From contig JAPHTL010000014.1 of the NCBI GenBank assembly GCA_026193355.1, positions 1 through 23,244 of the forward strand: DNA of 23,244 nucleotides. The letters are read 5' to 3'. The DNA comes from Rhodospirillales bacterium. Lineage in GTDB: Bacteria > Pseudomonadota > Alphaproteobacteria > Rhodospirillales > JAPHTL01. The notes below the pieces were generated by a model. The model made no database searches, was not told where the DNA came from, and saw only the letters and a program-made list of their open reading frames with translations. Both the position numbers and the translations under genes were made by a program. Below, in pieces: positions 8,121 to 16,181 of the stretch; the first letter of the stretch is position 1; each line of letters starts with the position of its first letter.

Positions 8121-9212
8121 TTATTTGGCCAGCCAGGCGTTGAAACGCTCGGTCAATTCGTCAAGATGATCGGCCCAGAACTCGTCGTCCTTGTGCAGGG
8201 CGGTCTTGAAGTTCGGGCCATAGGTCGGCATGTGCGGCTTCATATCGATGCCGGTGACGGCATGGGTCGAAACCAGCGCCGCGGATGATGCGCGCGCAGG
8301 ACCGTACGAGATGTACTTGGCCTGATCCGCAAGGCGCTGGGTATCTGTGGCGAATTTGAGGTAGCTCCTTACCTTGGCCAGTTTTCCCTTGGGTACGACC
8401 CAGCCGTCCAGTTCAAAGACCTGGGCGTCCCAGATGATCTGGAAGGGCTGCTTCTCGTTGACCGCGGCGTTGAAGATGCGGCCGTTGTAGGCGGACGCGA
8501 AGGCGACTTCCTTGTCGGCCAGAAGCTGCGGCGGCTGCGCGCCCTCTTCCCACCAGATGACATTGTCCTTGATGGTGTCGAGCTTGGCGAAGGCGCGCTT
8601 AACGCCCGCTTCCGTGCCCAGCGCTTCATAGACCTTGTCGGCGGGTACGCCATCGGCCATCAGCGCCCATTCAAGATTGTTGACGGGTTTTTTCTGTAGC
8701 GAACGTTTGCCGGGAAATCCCGCAAGGTCAAAGACATCGGCAATGCTCGAAGGCTTCTTGCCCGGGAACATGTCGGCATTGAAGGCGACGATGTTGGAAT
8801 AGACGATCTGCGAGACATAGCATTCGCCGAGTGACCCGGGGATGAAGTCCTTAGATGCCGGCGTACCGTCCGGCGCAGCGGCGAGAACGGCGTCATGGTC
8901 GATGATATCGATCAGCCCCTCGTCGCACGCGATCTGCGCCTCGGACGGCAGCATGTCGACCAGGTCCCAGGTCACGTTGCCTGCCTGAACCTGGGCGCGA
9001 AGCCCGGCAAGGCCTGCCTGCGCCTTGTCCACGTTGATGATCTTGTCGCCGGTCTTCTTCGACCAGGGTTCGTGATAGGCCTTGTTCTGGCTTTCGGTAT
9101 AGGCCCCACCCCATGAAACGATGTTCAGCGTATCGGCCTGCGCGGCGGCGGAAACAAGGCAGCCGAGGGCTGCAACGCCAAGACTGGCCAAAAGGTTTCT
9201 CATGATTTTCAT
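8121..9212 (-). CDS. Periplasmic substrate-binding protein, PotD/PotF-like
   Basis: This 363-residue secreted protein captures the solute for the ABC transporter. Residues 1-26 are a signal peptide ending SAAAQA before DTLNIVSWGGAY, and NIVSWGG is the usual start of mature polyamine-type binding proteins (COG0687). Later segments include DLVDMLPSEAQIACDEGLI, YSNIVAFN and DNVIWWEEGAQPPQLL. The acidic pocket pattern of verified polyamine binders cannot be confirmed by eye, so another cationic amine or opine-type ligand is possible. AGGAAGGGAG lies just before the ATG. It follows the ATPase gene by 18 bases. Confidence 0.9.
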   Translation of the reverse strand: MKIMRNLLASLGVAALGCLVSAAAQADTLNIVSWGGAYTESQNKAYHEPWSKKTGDKIINVDKAQAGLAGLRAQVQAGNVTWDLVDMLPSEAQIACDEGLIDIIDHDAVLAAAPDGTPASKDFIPGSLGECYVSQIVYSNIVAFNADMFPGKKPSSIADVFDLAGFPGKRSLQKKPVNNLEWALMADGVPADKVYEALGTEAGVKRAFAKLDTIKDNVIWWEEGAQPPQLLADKEVAFASAYNGRIFNAAVNEKQPFQIIWDAQVFELDGWVVPKGKLAKVRSYLKFATDTQRLADQAKYISYGPARASSAALVSTHAVTGIDMKPHMPTYGPNFKTALHKDDEFWADHLDELTERFNAWLAK

Positions 9213-9230
9213 TCTCCCTTCCTAAATGAA

Positions 9231-10343
9231 TCAGGCATCCAGCGCGCGGCAGTCTTCGCGCGACCAGCCCACATTGATGGTGTTTCCCCGCCTGAGAACG
9301 GGATGCCCCAGCGCGTTTGGTGTCTTGATGATGAATTCGCTGTTTCCGCATACGCATACGCGTGTGCGGAGGTGATCGCCCAGGTAGATCACCTCGCGGA
9401 CCTCGGCCTCGTAGATATTGGGAAGGCTGCCCTTGTCCGGCTCGATGAAAACGCGTTCAGGCCGTAATGAAAGGGTGGATCGCACACCCGTGCTCGCGAC
9501 GTTCACAGGCAGGGCATCAATTTCTTCGCCCGTTTCCATCCGCACAATGCACCCCCCATCCGACAGCGACGTGACTTCACCGACAAGGCGGTTGTTTTCA
9601 CCGATGAACGAGGCGACGAAGGCATTGCACGGTTTTTCGTAAAGCACGTCGGGTTCCGCCAGTTGCTGTACGATCCCGTCTTCGAAAACAGCAATGCGGT
9701 CGGACATGGTGAGAGCTTCGGACTGGTCGTGCGTCACATAGATCATGGTGACGCCCAGCTCTTCGTGGATATGTTTGATTTCGTATTGCATTTCCTCGCG
9801 CAGGTTCTTGTCCAGCGCGCCCAGGGGTTCGTCCATAAGCACGATTTCGGGGTCAAAGACCAGGGCGCGGGCCAGCGCCACACGTTGCTGCTGCCCACCG
9901 GATAGCTGTGCGGGGCGACGGTTGCCGAAATCCTCCAGCCGCACCATTGCCAGGGCGCGTTTCACCTTTTGCGCCACCTCGGTGCGCGAAAGTTTCCGAA
10001 CCTCCAGCGGAAAGGCCAGATTCTCAGAAACGCTCATGTGCGGGAAAAGGGCGTAATTCTGAAAAACCATGCCGATTCCACGTTTGTGGGGCGGCACGGT
10101 GTTGATCGGCTCTCCGTTCAGAAGAATCTGGCCGTGTGTCGGCGTTTCAAACCCGGCCATCATCATCAGGCACGTGGTCTTTCCGGACCCGGATGGCCCC
10201 AGCAGGGTAATGAACTCGCCACTGGCGACATCGAGATTGAAGTCCTTAACGACAAGGGTTTCGCCGTCGTAGCTTTTTTGCACATTGACGAAACGCACAA
10301 ATGCCTCATCTGGCGGGTTTACGCTCGGATGAGTGTCAGGCAC
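9231..10343 (-). CDS. ABC transporter ATP-binding protein, PotA-like
   Basis: This 370-residue ATPase energises the transporter. It has Walker A GPSGSGKTT (49-57), Q-loop Gln95, signature LSGGQ (147-151), Walker B VLMDEP (168-173), the D-loop and switch His205 in VTHDQSEA. The C-terminal third is a TOBE-type regulatory domain (LRPERVFIEP, GDHLRTRV). I chose the GTG at 10343: AGGGAG lies about 7 bases upstream and the protein then starts VPDTHPSVNP. The longer GTG at 10394 has no ribosome site. It is the first gene of the operon; an AT-rich upstream region holds the promoter. Confidence 0.93.
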   Translation of the reverse strand: MPDTHPSVNPPDEAFVRFVNVQKSYDGETLVVKDFNLDVASGEFITLLGPSGSGKTTCLMMMAGFETPTHGQILLNGEPINTVPPHKRGIGMVFQNYALFPHMSVSENLAFPLEVRKLSRTEVAQKVKRALAMVRLEDFGNRRPAQLSGGQQQRVALARALVFDPEIVLMDEPLGALDKNLREEMQYEIKHIHEELGVTMIYVTHDQSEALTMSDRIAVFEDGIVQQLAEPDVLYEKPCNAFVASFIGENNRLVGEVTSLSDGGCIVRMETGEEIDALPVNVASTGVRSTLSLRPERVFIEPDKGSLPNIYEAEVREVIYLGDHLRTRVCVCGNSEFIIKTPNALGHPVLRRGNTINVGWSREDCRALDA

Positions 10344-10394
10344 TTGATTCTCCCTGAAGCTTGTCGATGCAGGCGCCAGGAAGCAATCGGGCAC

Positions 10395-10625
10395 CCAATT
10401 ATTTCAAGGAAACATATTACAACAATATTGTGAAGGGATAATTTTCTACATTAAAAAGTACTTATAAACACCATGTACAATATAGCGTATCGTACTAATT
10501 ATGAGCATTTATATGGTGTGATCGATTTGACAAGGCGATTTTTACGAATGACGTCTTGTATTTACAAGTCTAAACGAATGATTATTAGGCGTATATTTGT
10601 ATTTTTTGTTGTAATATTTGATAGA
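10395..10625. other. AT-rich non-coding island upstream of the transporter operon
   Basis: The region is strongly AT-rich, in sharp contrast with the GC-rich DNA on both sides. It holds several dyads: ACAATATTGT (10422-10431), AAGTACTT near 10457, ACACCAT/ATGGTGT enclosing 10475-10512, and CTTGTA-TT-TACAAG (10555-10568). The last is flanked by two direct copies of ACGAATGA (near 10544 and 10574). A 69-codon frame starting at 10473 has no ribosome site and no recognisable content. From 10626 to 10722 I see nothing definable. Confidence 0.6.
10397..10425 (-). promoter_or_regulatory. Candidate promoter of the transporter operon
   Basis: On the minus strand TTGTTG (10420-10425) and ATAATT (10397-10402) are 17 bases apart, about 50 bases before the GTG start of the ATPase gene. 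The 10-base palindrome ACAATATTGT (10422-10431) overlaps the -35 side and could be an operator. AT-rich DNA gives many chance matches, so confidence is low. Confidence 0.35.
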
Positions 10626-10722
10626 TTTTGGCGGCCACGCGGAAACCACACACAGCAGACAGCAGGGCGGGGATGCGGATAGATGTGGGGAGGTTGGAAA
10701 GACAGTCGCGCCGCTGTGTTCG

Positions 10723-11037
10723 TCAGAATTCGATGATGGCGCTGTGTACGGCCATGGCGATCAGGGCGGTGGTGTAGAAAATCGTGGCGATGCCCAGAAA
10801 GAAGAAAAGGTTGGCCACCGTGCGCAGGGGATATTTCTTGCGCTCAACCGAAATCCGCTCCGGCGTCCGCTGTTCACGCCCGCCGACGACGGTAAGGTAG
10901 AAACGGGTTCCGAAAAAAGGCAGGCTGAAACGAAGGTCGATCGGATGACGCCGCCATCCCTGCGTGCCGGAATCCGTTCCAGTCCCGTCGCGGGACGTTT
11001 TTCCGTTTATCGTATCTGTCGCCATGTCGTTGGCCAT
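10723..11037 (-). CDS. Small hypothetical membrane protein
   Basis: I do not recognise a named family. The frame encodes a polar, Thr/Asp/Gly-rich N-terminus, then a basic and aromatic central part (RFSLPFFGTRFYLTVVGG, REQRTPERISVERKKYPL), then one or two hydrophobic C-terminal segments (ANLFFFLGIATIFYTTALIA, then MAVHSAIIEF). This order suggests a small inner-membrane protein with a cytoplasmic head. The start is uncertain: ATG at 11037 (104 residues) or 11025, or GTG 11070 or TTG 11079, all without a clear ribosome site. The coherent hydrophobic C-terminus argues for a real gene. It is divergent from the glutamate dehydrogenase gene and isolated. Confidence 0.6.
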   Translation of the reverse strand: MANDMATDTINGKTSRDGTGTDSGTQGWRRHPIDLRFSLPFFGTRFYLTVVGGREQRTPERISVERKKYPLRTVANLFFFLGIATIFYTTALIAMAVHSAIIEF

Positions 11038-11070
11038 GTTGCTCGCTGTGCCACTTACTGTGCCGCTCAC
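11023..11070 (-). repeat. Degenerate 12-base tandem repeat at the 5' end of the hypothetical gene
   Basis: Four consecutive 12-base units on the minus strand read GTGAGCGGCACA, GTAAGTGGCACA, GCGAGCAACATG and GCCAACGACATG. Units 1 and 2 differ at two positions, as do units 3 and 4. In the reading frame they give VSGT-VSGT-ASNM-ANDM. Both ATG start candidates of the hypothetical gene lie inside the repeat. Confidence 0.7.
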
Positions 11071-11220
11071 TATCGTCAACCGGATTCAGCTCGTTACGGA
11101 CGAAGGATGTCAGGCCTTCAGCTGAAACGGATGACAGTCTAGCGTCAACCACCCGATTTTGCACCCGGCGAATCTTTTGCATCCATAAAGGGCTTTTCTG
11201 TTCCAATATGGATACTTAGC

Positions 11221-11226
11221 TATAAT
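11221..11226 (+). promoter_or_regulatory. Consensus -10 box before the glutamate dehydrogenase gene
   Basis: TATAAT is a perfect -10 hexamer about 70 bases before the GTG start. The position for a -35 at 17-base spacing reads CTGTTC, a poor match, so an activator may be needed. The rest of 11038-11294 shows only a repeated GTCAACC (11075, 11144). Confidence 0.5.
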
Positions 11227-11294
11227 GTGAAGGGCCGTTAAAACAAGAAGATCAAAGACGGATAGCGTTGTACCCCTTACAGGGAGGGCTAGCA

Positions 11295-14200
11295 GTGCCG
11301 GCGCATGACGATCTTATCAAGGCCGCGCTTCTCGATCAGGTGGAAGCGGAGGCAAGGGACAGGATGGGGACGACGAAGGCCGCCTCCATCGTCGATTTCA
11401 TCAGGCTCTTTTACGGCAAGGTTCCACCGTGGGATCTGGAAGGCTACTCCGCCGGCGACTTGTTCGGCGCCGCGGCGTCATTCTGGAAGTTCGTGGCGAA
11501 GCGTACGGCGGGCACGGCCCGCGTTCGCGTTTACAACCCCAATATTGATGAGTACGGATGGACCAGCGATCACACGGTGATCGAGGTCGTCAACGATGAC
11601 ATGCCGTTCCTTGTCGATTCCGTAACCGCCGCCCTTTCCCGCCTGGACCTTGCGGTTCACCTTGTCATCCATCCCGTTCTGATGTCCCGCCGCGCCGACG
11701 ATGGCGGGCTGGTCTCGGTCGCCAACGCCGCAGAAGGGGAACAGCCGGGTGGCCGTGGGTCGGTCCTGTCGGAATCCTTCATGCACTTTCAGGTCACCGC
11801 CCAGTCAGGCGAGGTGCGCCTGAATGAAATCAGGGAAACCGTCGAATCGGTTCTGGCCGATGTTCGCGCCGCGGTTGAGGACTGGCGTCCGACCCTGAAC
11901 CGGCTGGGGGAACTGCTTGACGGTCTGAAGACCGCGCCGCCACCGGTCGAGAAGGGTATGCTCACCGAGGCCCGCGCTTTCCTGAAGTGGGTGCACGAGG
12001 GACATTTCACCTTGCTCGGCTATCGCGAATACGGGCTGGTGGGAGGTGGACGCAAAACGGAAGCGCGCATTGTCGGCGACGGCGGTATGGGCATCCTGCG
12101 CAATCCCGACTTTCTGGTATTCGAGGAAATTCGCAACATCGGGCGTATGCCCGAGGCCGTTCGGGATTTCGTCTTGCGCCCAGAGCTGCTGATCATGACG
12201 AAGGCAAGCCGCCGTTCGACGATCCATCGCCCCGTGCATATGGACGTGATCATCCTGCGTTCCCTCGACGACAAGGGCAAGGTTGTCGGCTTGCATCTTT
12301 TTGTTGGCCTGTACACGTCTGTCGCCTACAGCCGCAGTCCTTGGGACATCCCCATGTTGCGCTGGAAGGTCGAAGGCGTCATTGATCATTCGGGCTGTGG
12401 CAGAAGCAGTCACGACGGCAAGGCGTTGAGCCATATCCTCGACACCTTTCCCCGCGATGAACTTTTCCAGATATCCGAGGCGGATCTGTCGCGGATCGCC
12501 CTGGGCATCCTGCACCTCCAGGAACGCCGCCGCGTCGCGCTGTTCGTGCGTGAAGATGCGTTCGGACGTTTTGCCTCATGCCTCGTTTTCGTACCCCGTG
12601 ATCGCTATAACACGGAGCTTCGCCACCAGATCGAGGAAATTGTATCCCGCGCGTTTGATGGCGGAATCGCCGATTTCTATACCCAGATTTCCGATGCGCC
12701 GCTGGCGCGCCTTCACCTGATCGTTCGCACCGATGCCGAGAAAATGGCGGCCTTCGATCTGGCCGCAACGGAGGAAATGCTGATCGCCGCCACGCGGTCA
12801 TGGACCGACCGGCTTTCCGCCGCGCTTGTTTCCGCCCATGGCGAGGAACGTGGCCAGGCGCTGTGTCGGCTTTATGCCGATGCATTTCCTGCCGGGTACA
12901 GTGAGCGATTCTCGGCAAAAACCGCGGTTTCAGACATCGATTCGATTGAACGGACACGAACTTCGCGCCATCTGGGCATGAATCTCTATCGTCCCATCGA
13001 GATGTCGGAAAACTCCCTTCGTTTCAAGATCTATCATCCGGACAGTTCCGTTCCTCTCTCGGATGTCCTGCCGATGCTTGAAAACATGGGCCTGCGGGTG
13101 GTCGATGAATTGCCGTTCGCCATCCGACCGCGCCCGGACGATGCCGAAGATCGTCCAACGGTGATGATCCATGACTTCGGTCTTGAAACCGGCGATGGCA
13201 CAAGCGTGGATATCGGGTCGATCCGGGACAACTTCCAGCAGACCTTCATCCGTGTCTGGCGCGGCGATGTGGAAGACGACGGTTTTAACCGCCTTGTGCT
13301 GGTCGCCGGCCTTTCCTGGCGTGAGGTCGTGATCGTGCGGGCATACGCCAAATATCTGCGGCAGGCCAACATCACGTTCTCCGAATCCTACATGCAGGAT
13401 GCGCTGGTCCGGAATCCGCGCGTAGTGCGCCTGATCGTCGAGATGTTCGCCCTGCGCTTCGATCCGCGCATGCGGATGGAGGCGACGGAAGACGGCGCCG
13501 CGCTTGAAAGCAATCTGACCGCCGCACTTGATGCCGTCGTCAACGCCGATGAAGACCGGATCCTGCGACGCTTCCTCAATCTGGTGAGCAGCACCCTGCG
13601 CACCAACCACTTTCAGCAGGATGCCGATGGTGGGCCAAAGCCCTATCTGTCGTTCAAGCTTGATAGCGGATTGGTCGAGGAACTACCGGCCCCCCGGCCG
13701 TGGCGCGAAATATTCGTCTATTCGCCCCGTGTCGAGGGTGTGCACCTGCGCGGTGGCGCGGTGGCGCGCGGCGGCCTGCGCTGGTCGGATCGACGCGAAG
13801 ATTTCCGCACCGAAATCCTTGGCCTTGTGAAGGCGCAGATGGTCAAGAATGCGGTCATCGTTCCGGTGGGGTCGAAGGGTGGATTTGTCCTGAAACGCGC
13901 GCCTGACGCAGGCGGGCGGGAGGCTTTCCTTGAGGAAGGAATCGCGTGCTATCAGACGTTCATCCGCGGCTTGCTCGATATCACCGACAACCTCGTCGAA
14001 GGGCGTGTGTCGCCGCCGGTCGATGTTGTCCGCCTTGACGACGACGACCCCTATCTGGTTGTCGCCGCCGACAAGGGTACGGCGACGTTTTCCGACATCG
14101 CCAACGGTGTCGCGGCCGAATACGGATTCTGGCTGGGCGACGCCTTCGCGTCCGGTGGAGCCTATGGCTACGACCACAAGAAGATGGCCATCACGGCGCG

Positions 14201-16172
14201 TGGCGGATGGGAATCGGTCAAGCGGCATTTCCGTGAAATCGACATCGATATCCAGTCACAGGATTTCACCGTTCTTGGTGTCGGCGACATGGGCGGGGAT
14301 GTGTTCGGAAACGGTATGTTGCTGTCGCGGCATATCCGTCTTCTTGGCGCGTTCAACCATCGCCATATCTTTATCGACCCCGATCCCGATGCCGCGAGAA
14401 CATGGGAGGAACGCAAGCGTCTGTTCGATGCCGTCAAGGGGTGGGAGGAATACGACCAGAAACTGATCTCAAAGGGTGGCGGTATTTTCGAACGTTCCGC
14501 CAAAACGATCACTCTGACGCCGGAGATAAAGGCGCTGTTCGGCATAGAAGAAAATTCACTGGCCCCCAATGCATTGATTCGCGTGATGCTTAAATCGCAG
14601 GTCGACCTTCTGTGGTTTGGCGGGATTGGAACCTATGTCAAGGCCTCGACCGAAACCGCCGCCGATGTCGGCGACCGTGCGAATGATGCGCTGCGTATTG
14701 ACGGTCGCGATCTGCGCGCGCGGGTGATCGGCGAAGGCGCCAACCTCGGCGTCACCCAGCGTGGCCGTATCGAATTCGCGCTGGCCGGTGGCCGCCTCAA
14801 CACCGACGCCATCGACAATTCGGGCGGTGTCGACTGTTCGGATCACGAGGTCAATATCAAGATCCTGCTCGACGCCGTTGTCGCTGCGGGCGACATGACG
14901 ATGAAGCAGCGCAACAAGCTTCTGGTCGACATGACCGACGAGGTCGCCGATCTTGTCCTGCGCGACAATTATCTGCAGTCCCAGGCGATTTCGATGGTCG
15001 AGTCGCATGGCCTTGATATCCTCGACCATCAGACGCGCATGATGCGGATGCTTGAACGAACGGGGCGGTTGAACCGGGCGGTCGAATTCCTGCCCGACGA
15101 CGAGGCCCTGGCCGAGCGCGAGGGGATGGGGCGTGGCCTGACGCGGCCCGAGATCGCCGTGCTGATGTCGTATTCGAAAATCTGGCTCTATGGCGAGTTG
15201 CTGAATTCCGACCTGCCGGACGATCCACAGCTTTTTGACGATATGGTGCGTTACTTCCCGACGCCGCTGGGCAAGAAGTTCAAGGCGGCCATCGCCGAAC
15301 ATCGCCTGCGGCGCGAAATCATCGCCACCCATATCACCAACAGCCTGATCAACCGGGTCGGCGGCACGTTTGTCACACAGCTTGAGGAAAAAACCGGCAT
15401 GCCGCCGTCCGAAATCGCCCGCGCCTATCTGGTCGCCCGGGACGTTTTCAGGCTGCGAGAAGTCTGGGCGGCCATCGACGACCTGGATAACAAGGTGCCG
15501 ACCGAAGCGCAAAACGCCATGCGCCTGGAGGCCAACCGCCTGATGGAGCGGGGAACGCTGTGGTTCCTTCGCCACGGTCAACATCCCCTCGATATCGGGG
15601 CCAATGTGGCGGCGTTCAGCGGCGGGGTCGCTGCCCTTGAAAGCGCCCTTGGCGATGTATTGCGCCATGCGGCGGCCGAAGGGATGGAGGAACGCGCGGC
15701 CAACTATGACCATTGGAATGTTCCTGCCGATTTGTCCAAACGGGTTGCCCATCTTCTCGTGCTGGTTTCGGGCTGTGACATCGTGCGCATTGCGGACGAC
15801 CGCAATCTCAATGTCGATGCGGTGGCCGATCTTTATTTCGCCATCGGACCGCGATTCTCGCTCGGCTGGATGCGGGCGATGACAGAGCGCCTTTCCTCGG
15901 AAAACCACTGGCAGAAGCTGGCCACCACCGCGCTGATCGAAGACCTCTACCGGCATCAGAGCAACCTGACGCTGGCGGTTCTCGATACGATGGCGGCCGA
16001 GAAGGAAAAAGGCGCGTTGAGTGCCGAACAGGCCATCACCAAATGGGCCAGGAAAAAACCGCAGGGCGTAGCGCGCGCCGACTCCCTGCTTGAGGAATTG
16101 CGCGCCGTCGACGCCCCCGACTTCGCCATGCTGGCGGTGACAAGCCGCCAGATCCAGACCCTGACGGATTAA
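11295..16172 (+). CDS. NAD-specific glutamate dehydrogenase, large (about 180 kDa) class
   Basis: This 1,625-residue enzyme oxidatively deaminates L-glutamate to 2-oxoglutarate and ammonium with NAD, a catabolic role. Its length fits the large bacterial NAD-GDH class (about 1,600-1,650 residues in Pseudomonas, Caulobacter and Streptomyces). An ACT-like regulatory region near 95-175 contains NDDMPFLVDSV. The catalytic domain has GGLRWSDRREDFRTE from residue 826 and MVKNAVIVPVGSKGGFV from 849. The nucleotide-binding part has GGIGTYVKAS near 1108 and GEGANLGVTQRGRIEFA near 1145. A long helical C-terminal domain follows. I chose GTG 11295 because AGGGAGGG lies 7 bases before it; the TTG at 11268 has none. 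A UMF1-type transporter gene follows after 9 bases. Confidence 0.97.
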   Translation: MPAHDDLIKAALLDQVEAEARDRMGTTKAASIVDFIRLFYGKVPPWDLEGYSAGDLFGAAASFWKFVAKRTAGTARVRVYNPNIDEYGWTSDHTVIEVVNDDMPFLVDSVTAALSRLDLAVHLVIHPVLMSRRADDGGLVSVANAAEGEQPGGRGSVLSESFMHFQVTAQSGEVRLNEIRETVESVLADVRAAVEDWRPTLNRLGELLDGLKTAPPPVEKGMLTEARAFLKWVHEGHFTLLGYREYGLVGGGRKTEARIVGDGGMGILRNPDFLVFEEIRNIGRMPEAVRDFVLRPELLIMTKASRRSTIHRPVHMDVIILRSLDDKGKVVGLHLFVGLYTSVAYSRSPWDIPMLRWKVEGVIDHSGCGRSSHDGKALSHILDTFPRDELFQISEADLSRIALGILHLQERRRVALFVREDAFGRFASCLVFVPRDRYNTELRHQIEEIVSRAFDGGIADFYTQISDAPLARLHLIVRTDAEKMAAFDLAATEEMLIAATRSWTDRLSAALVSAHGEERGQALCRLYADAFPAGYSERFSAKTAVSDIDSIERTRTSRHLGMNLYRPIEMSENSLRFKIYHPDSSVPLSDVLPMLENMGLRVVDELPFAIRPRPDDAEDRPTVMIHDFGLETGDGTSVDIGSIRDNFQQTFIRVWRGDVEDDGFNRLVLVAGLSWREVVIVRAYAKYLRQANITFSESYMQDALVRNPRVVRLIVEMFALRFDPRMRMEATEDGAALESNLTAALDAVVNADEDRILRRFLNLVSSTLRTNHFQQDADGGPKPYLSFKLDSGLVEELPAPRPWREIFVYSPRVEGVHLRGGAVARGGLRWSDRREDFRTEILGLVKAQMVKNAVIVPVGSKGGFVLKRAPDAGGREAFLEEGIACYQTFIRGLLDITDNLVEGRVSPPVDVVRLDDDDPYLVVAADKGTATFSDIANGVAAEYGFWLGDAFASGGAYGYDHKKMAITARGGWESVKRHFREIDIDIQSQDFTVLGVGDMGGDVFGNGMLLSRHIRLLGAFNHRHIFIDPDPDAARTWEERKRLFDAVKGWEEYDQKLISKGGGIFERSAKTITLTPEIKALFGIEENSLAPNALIRVMLKSQVDLLWFGGIGTYVKASTETAADVGDRANDALRIDGRDLRARVIGEGANLGVTQRGRIEFALAGGRLNTDAIDNSGGVDCSDHEVNIKILLDAVVAAGDMTMKQRNKLLVDMTDEVADLVLRDNYLQSQAISMVESHGLDILDHQTRMMRMLERTGRLNRAVEFLPDDEALAEREGMGRGLTRPEIAVLMSYSKIWLYGELLNSDLPDDPQLFDDMVRYFPTPLGKKFKAAIAEHRLRREIIATHITNSLINRVGGTFVTQLEEKTGMPPSEIARAYLVARDVFRLREVWAAIDDLDNKVPTEAQNAMRLEANRLMERGTLWFLRHGQHPLDIGANVAAFSGGVAALESALGDVLRHAAAEGMEERAANYDHWNVPADLSKRVAHLLVLVSGCDIVRIADDRNLNVDAVADLYFAIGPRFSLGWMRAMTERLSSENHWQKLATTALIEDLYRHQSNLTLAVLDTMAAEKEKGALSAEQAITKWARKKPQGVARADSLLEELRAVDAPDFAMLAVTSRQIQTLTD

Positions 16173-16181
16173 GGGAAAAGC

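Noticed and set aside
10473..10682. A 69-codon frame in the AT-rich island (starts MYNIAYRTNY)
   Set aside because: No ribosome site, composition changes from AT-rich to GC-rich midway, and no coherent domain. Kept only as part of the island description.
11075..11150. Repeated GTCAACC upstream of the glutamate dehydrogenase gene
   Set aside because: A 7-base repeat 69 bases apart is easily due to chance; no symmetry or known regulator match.
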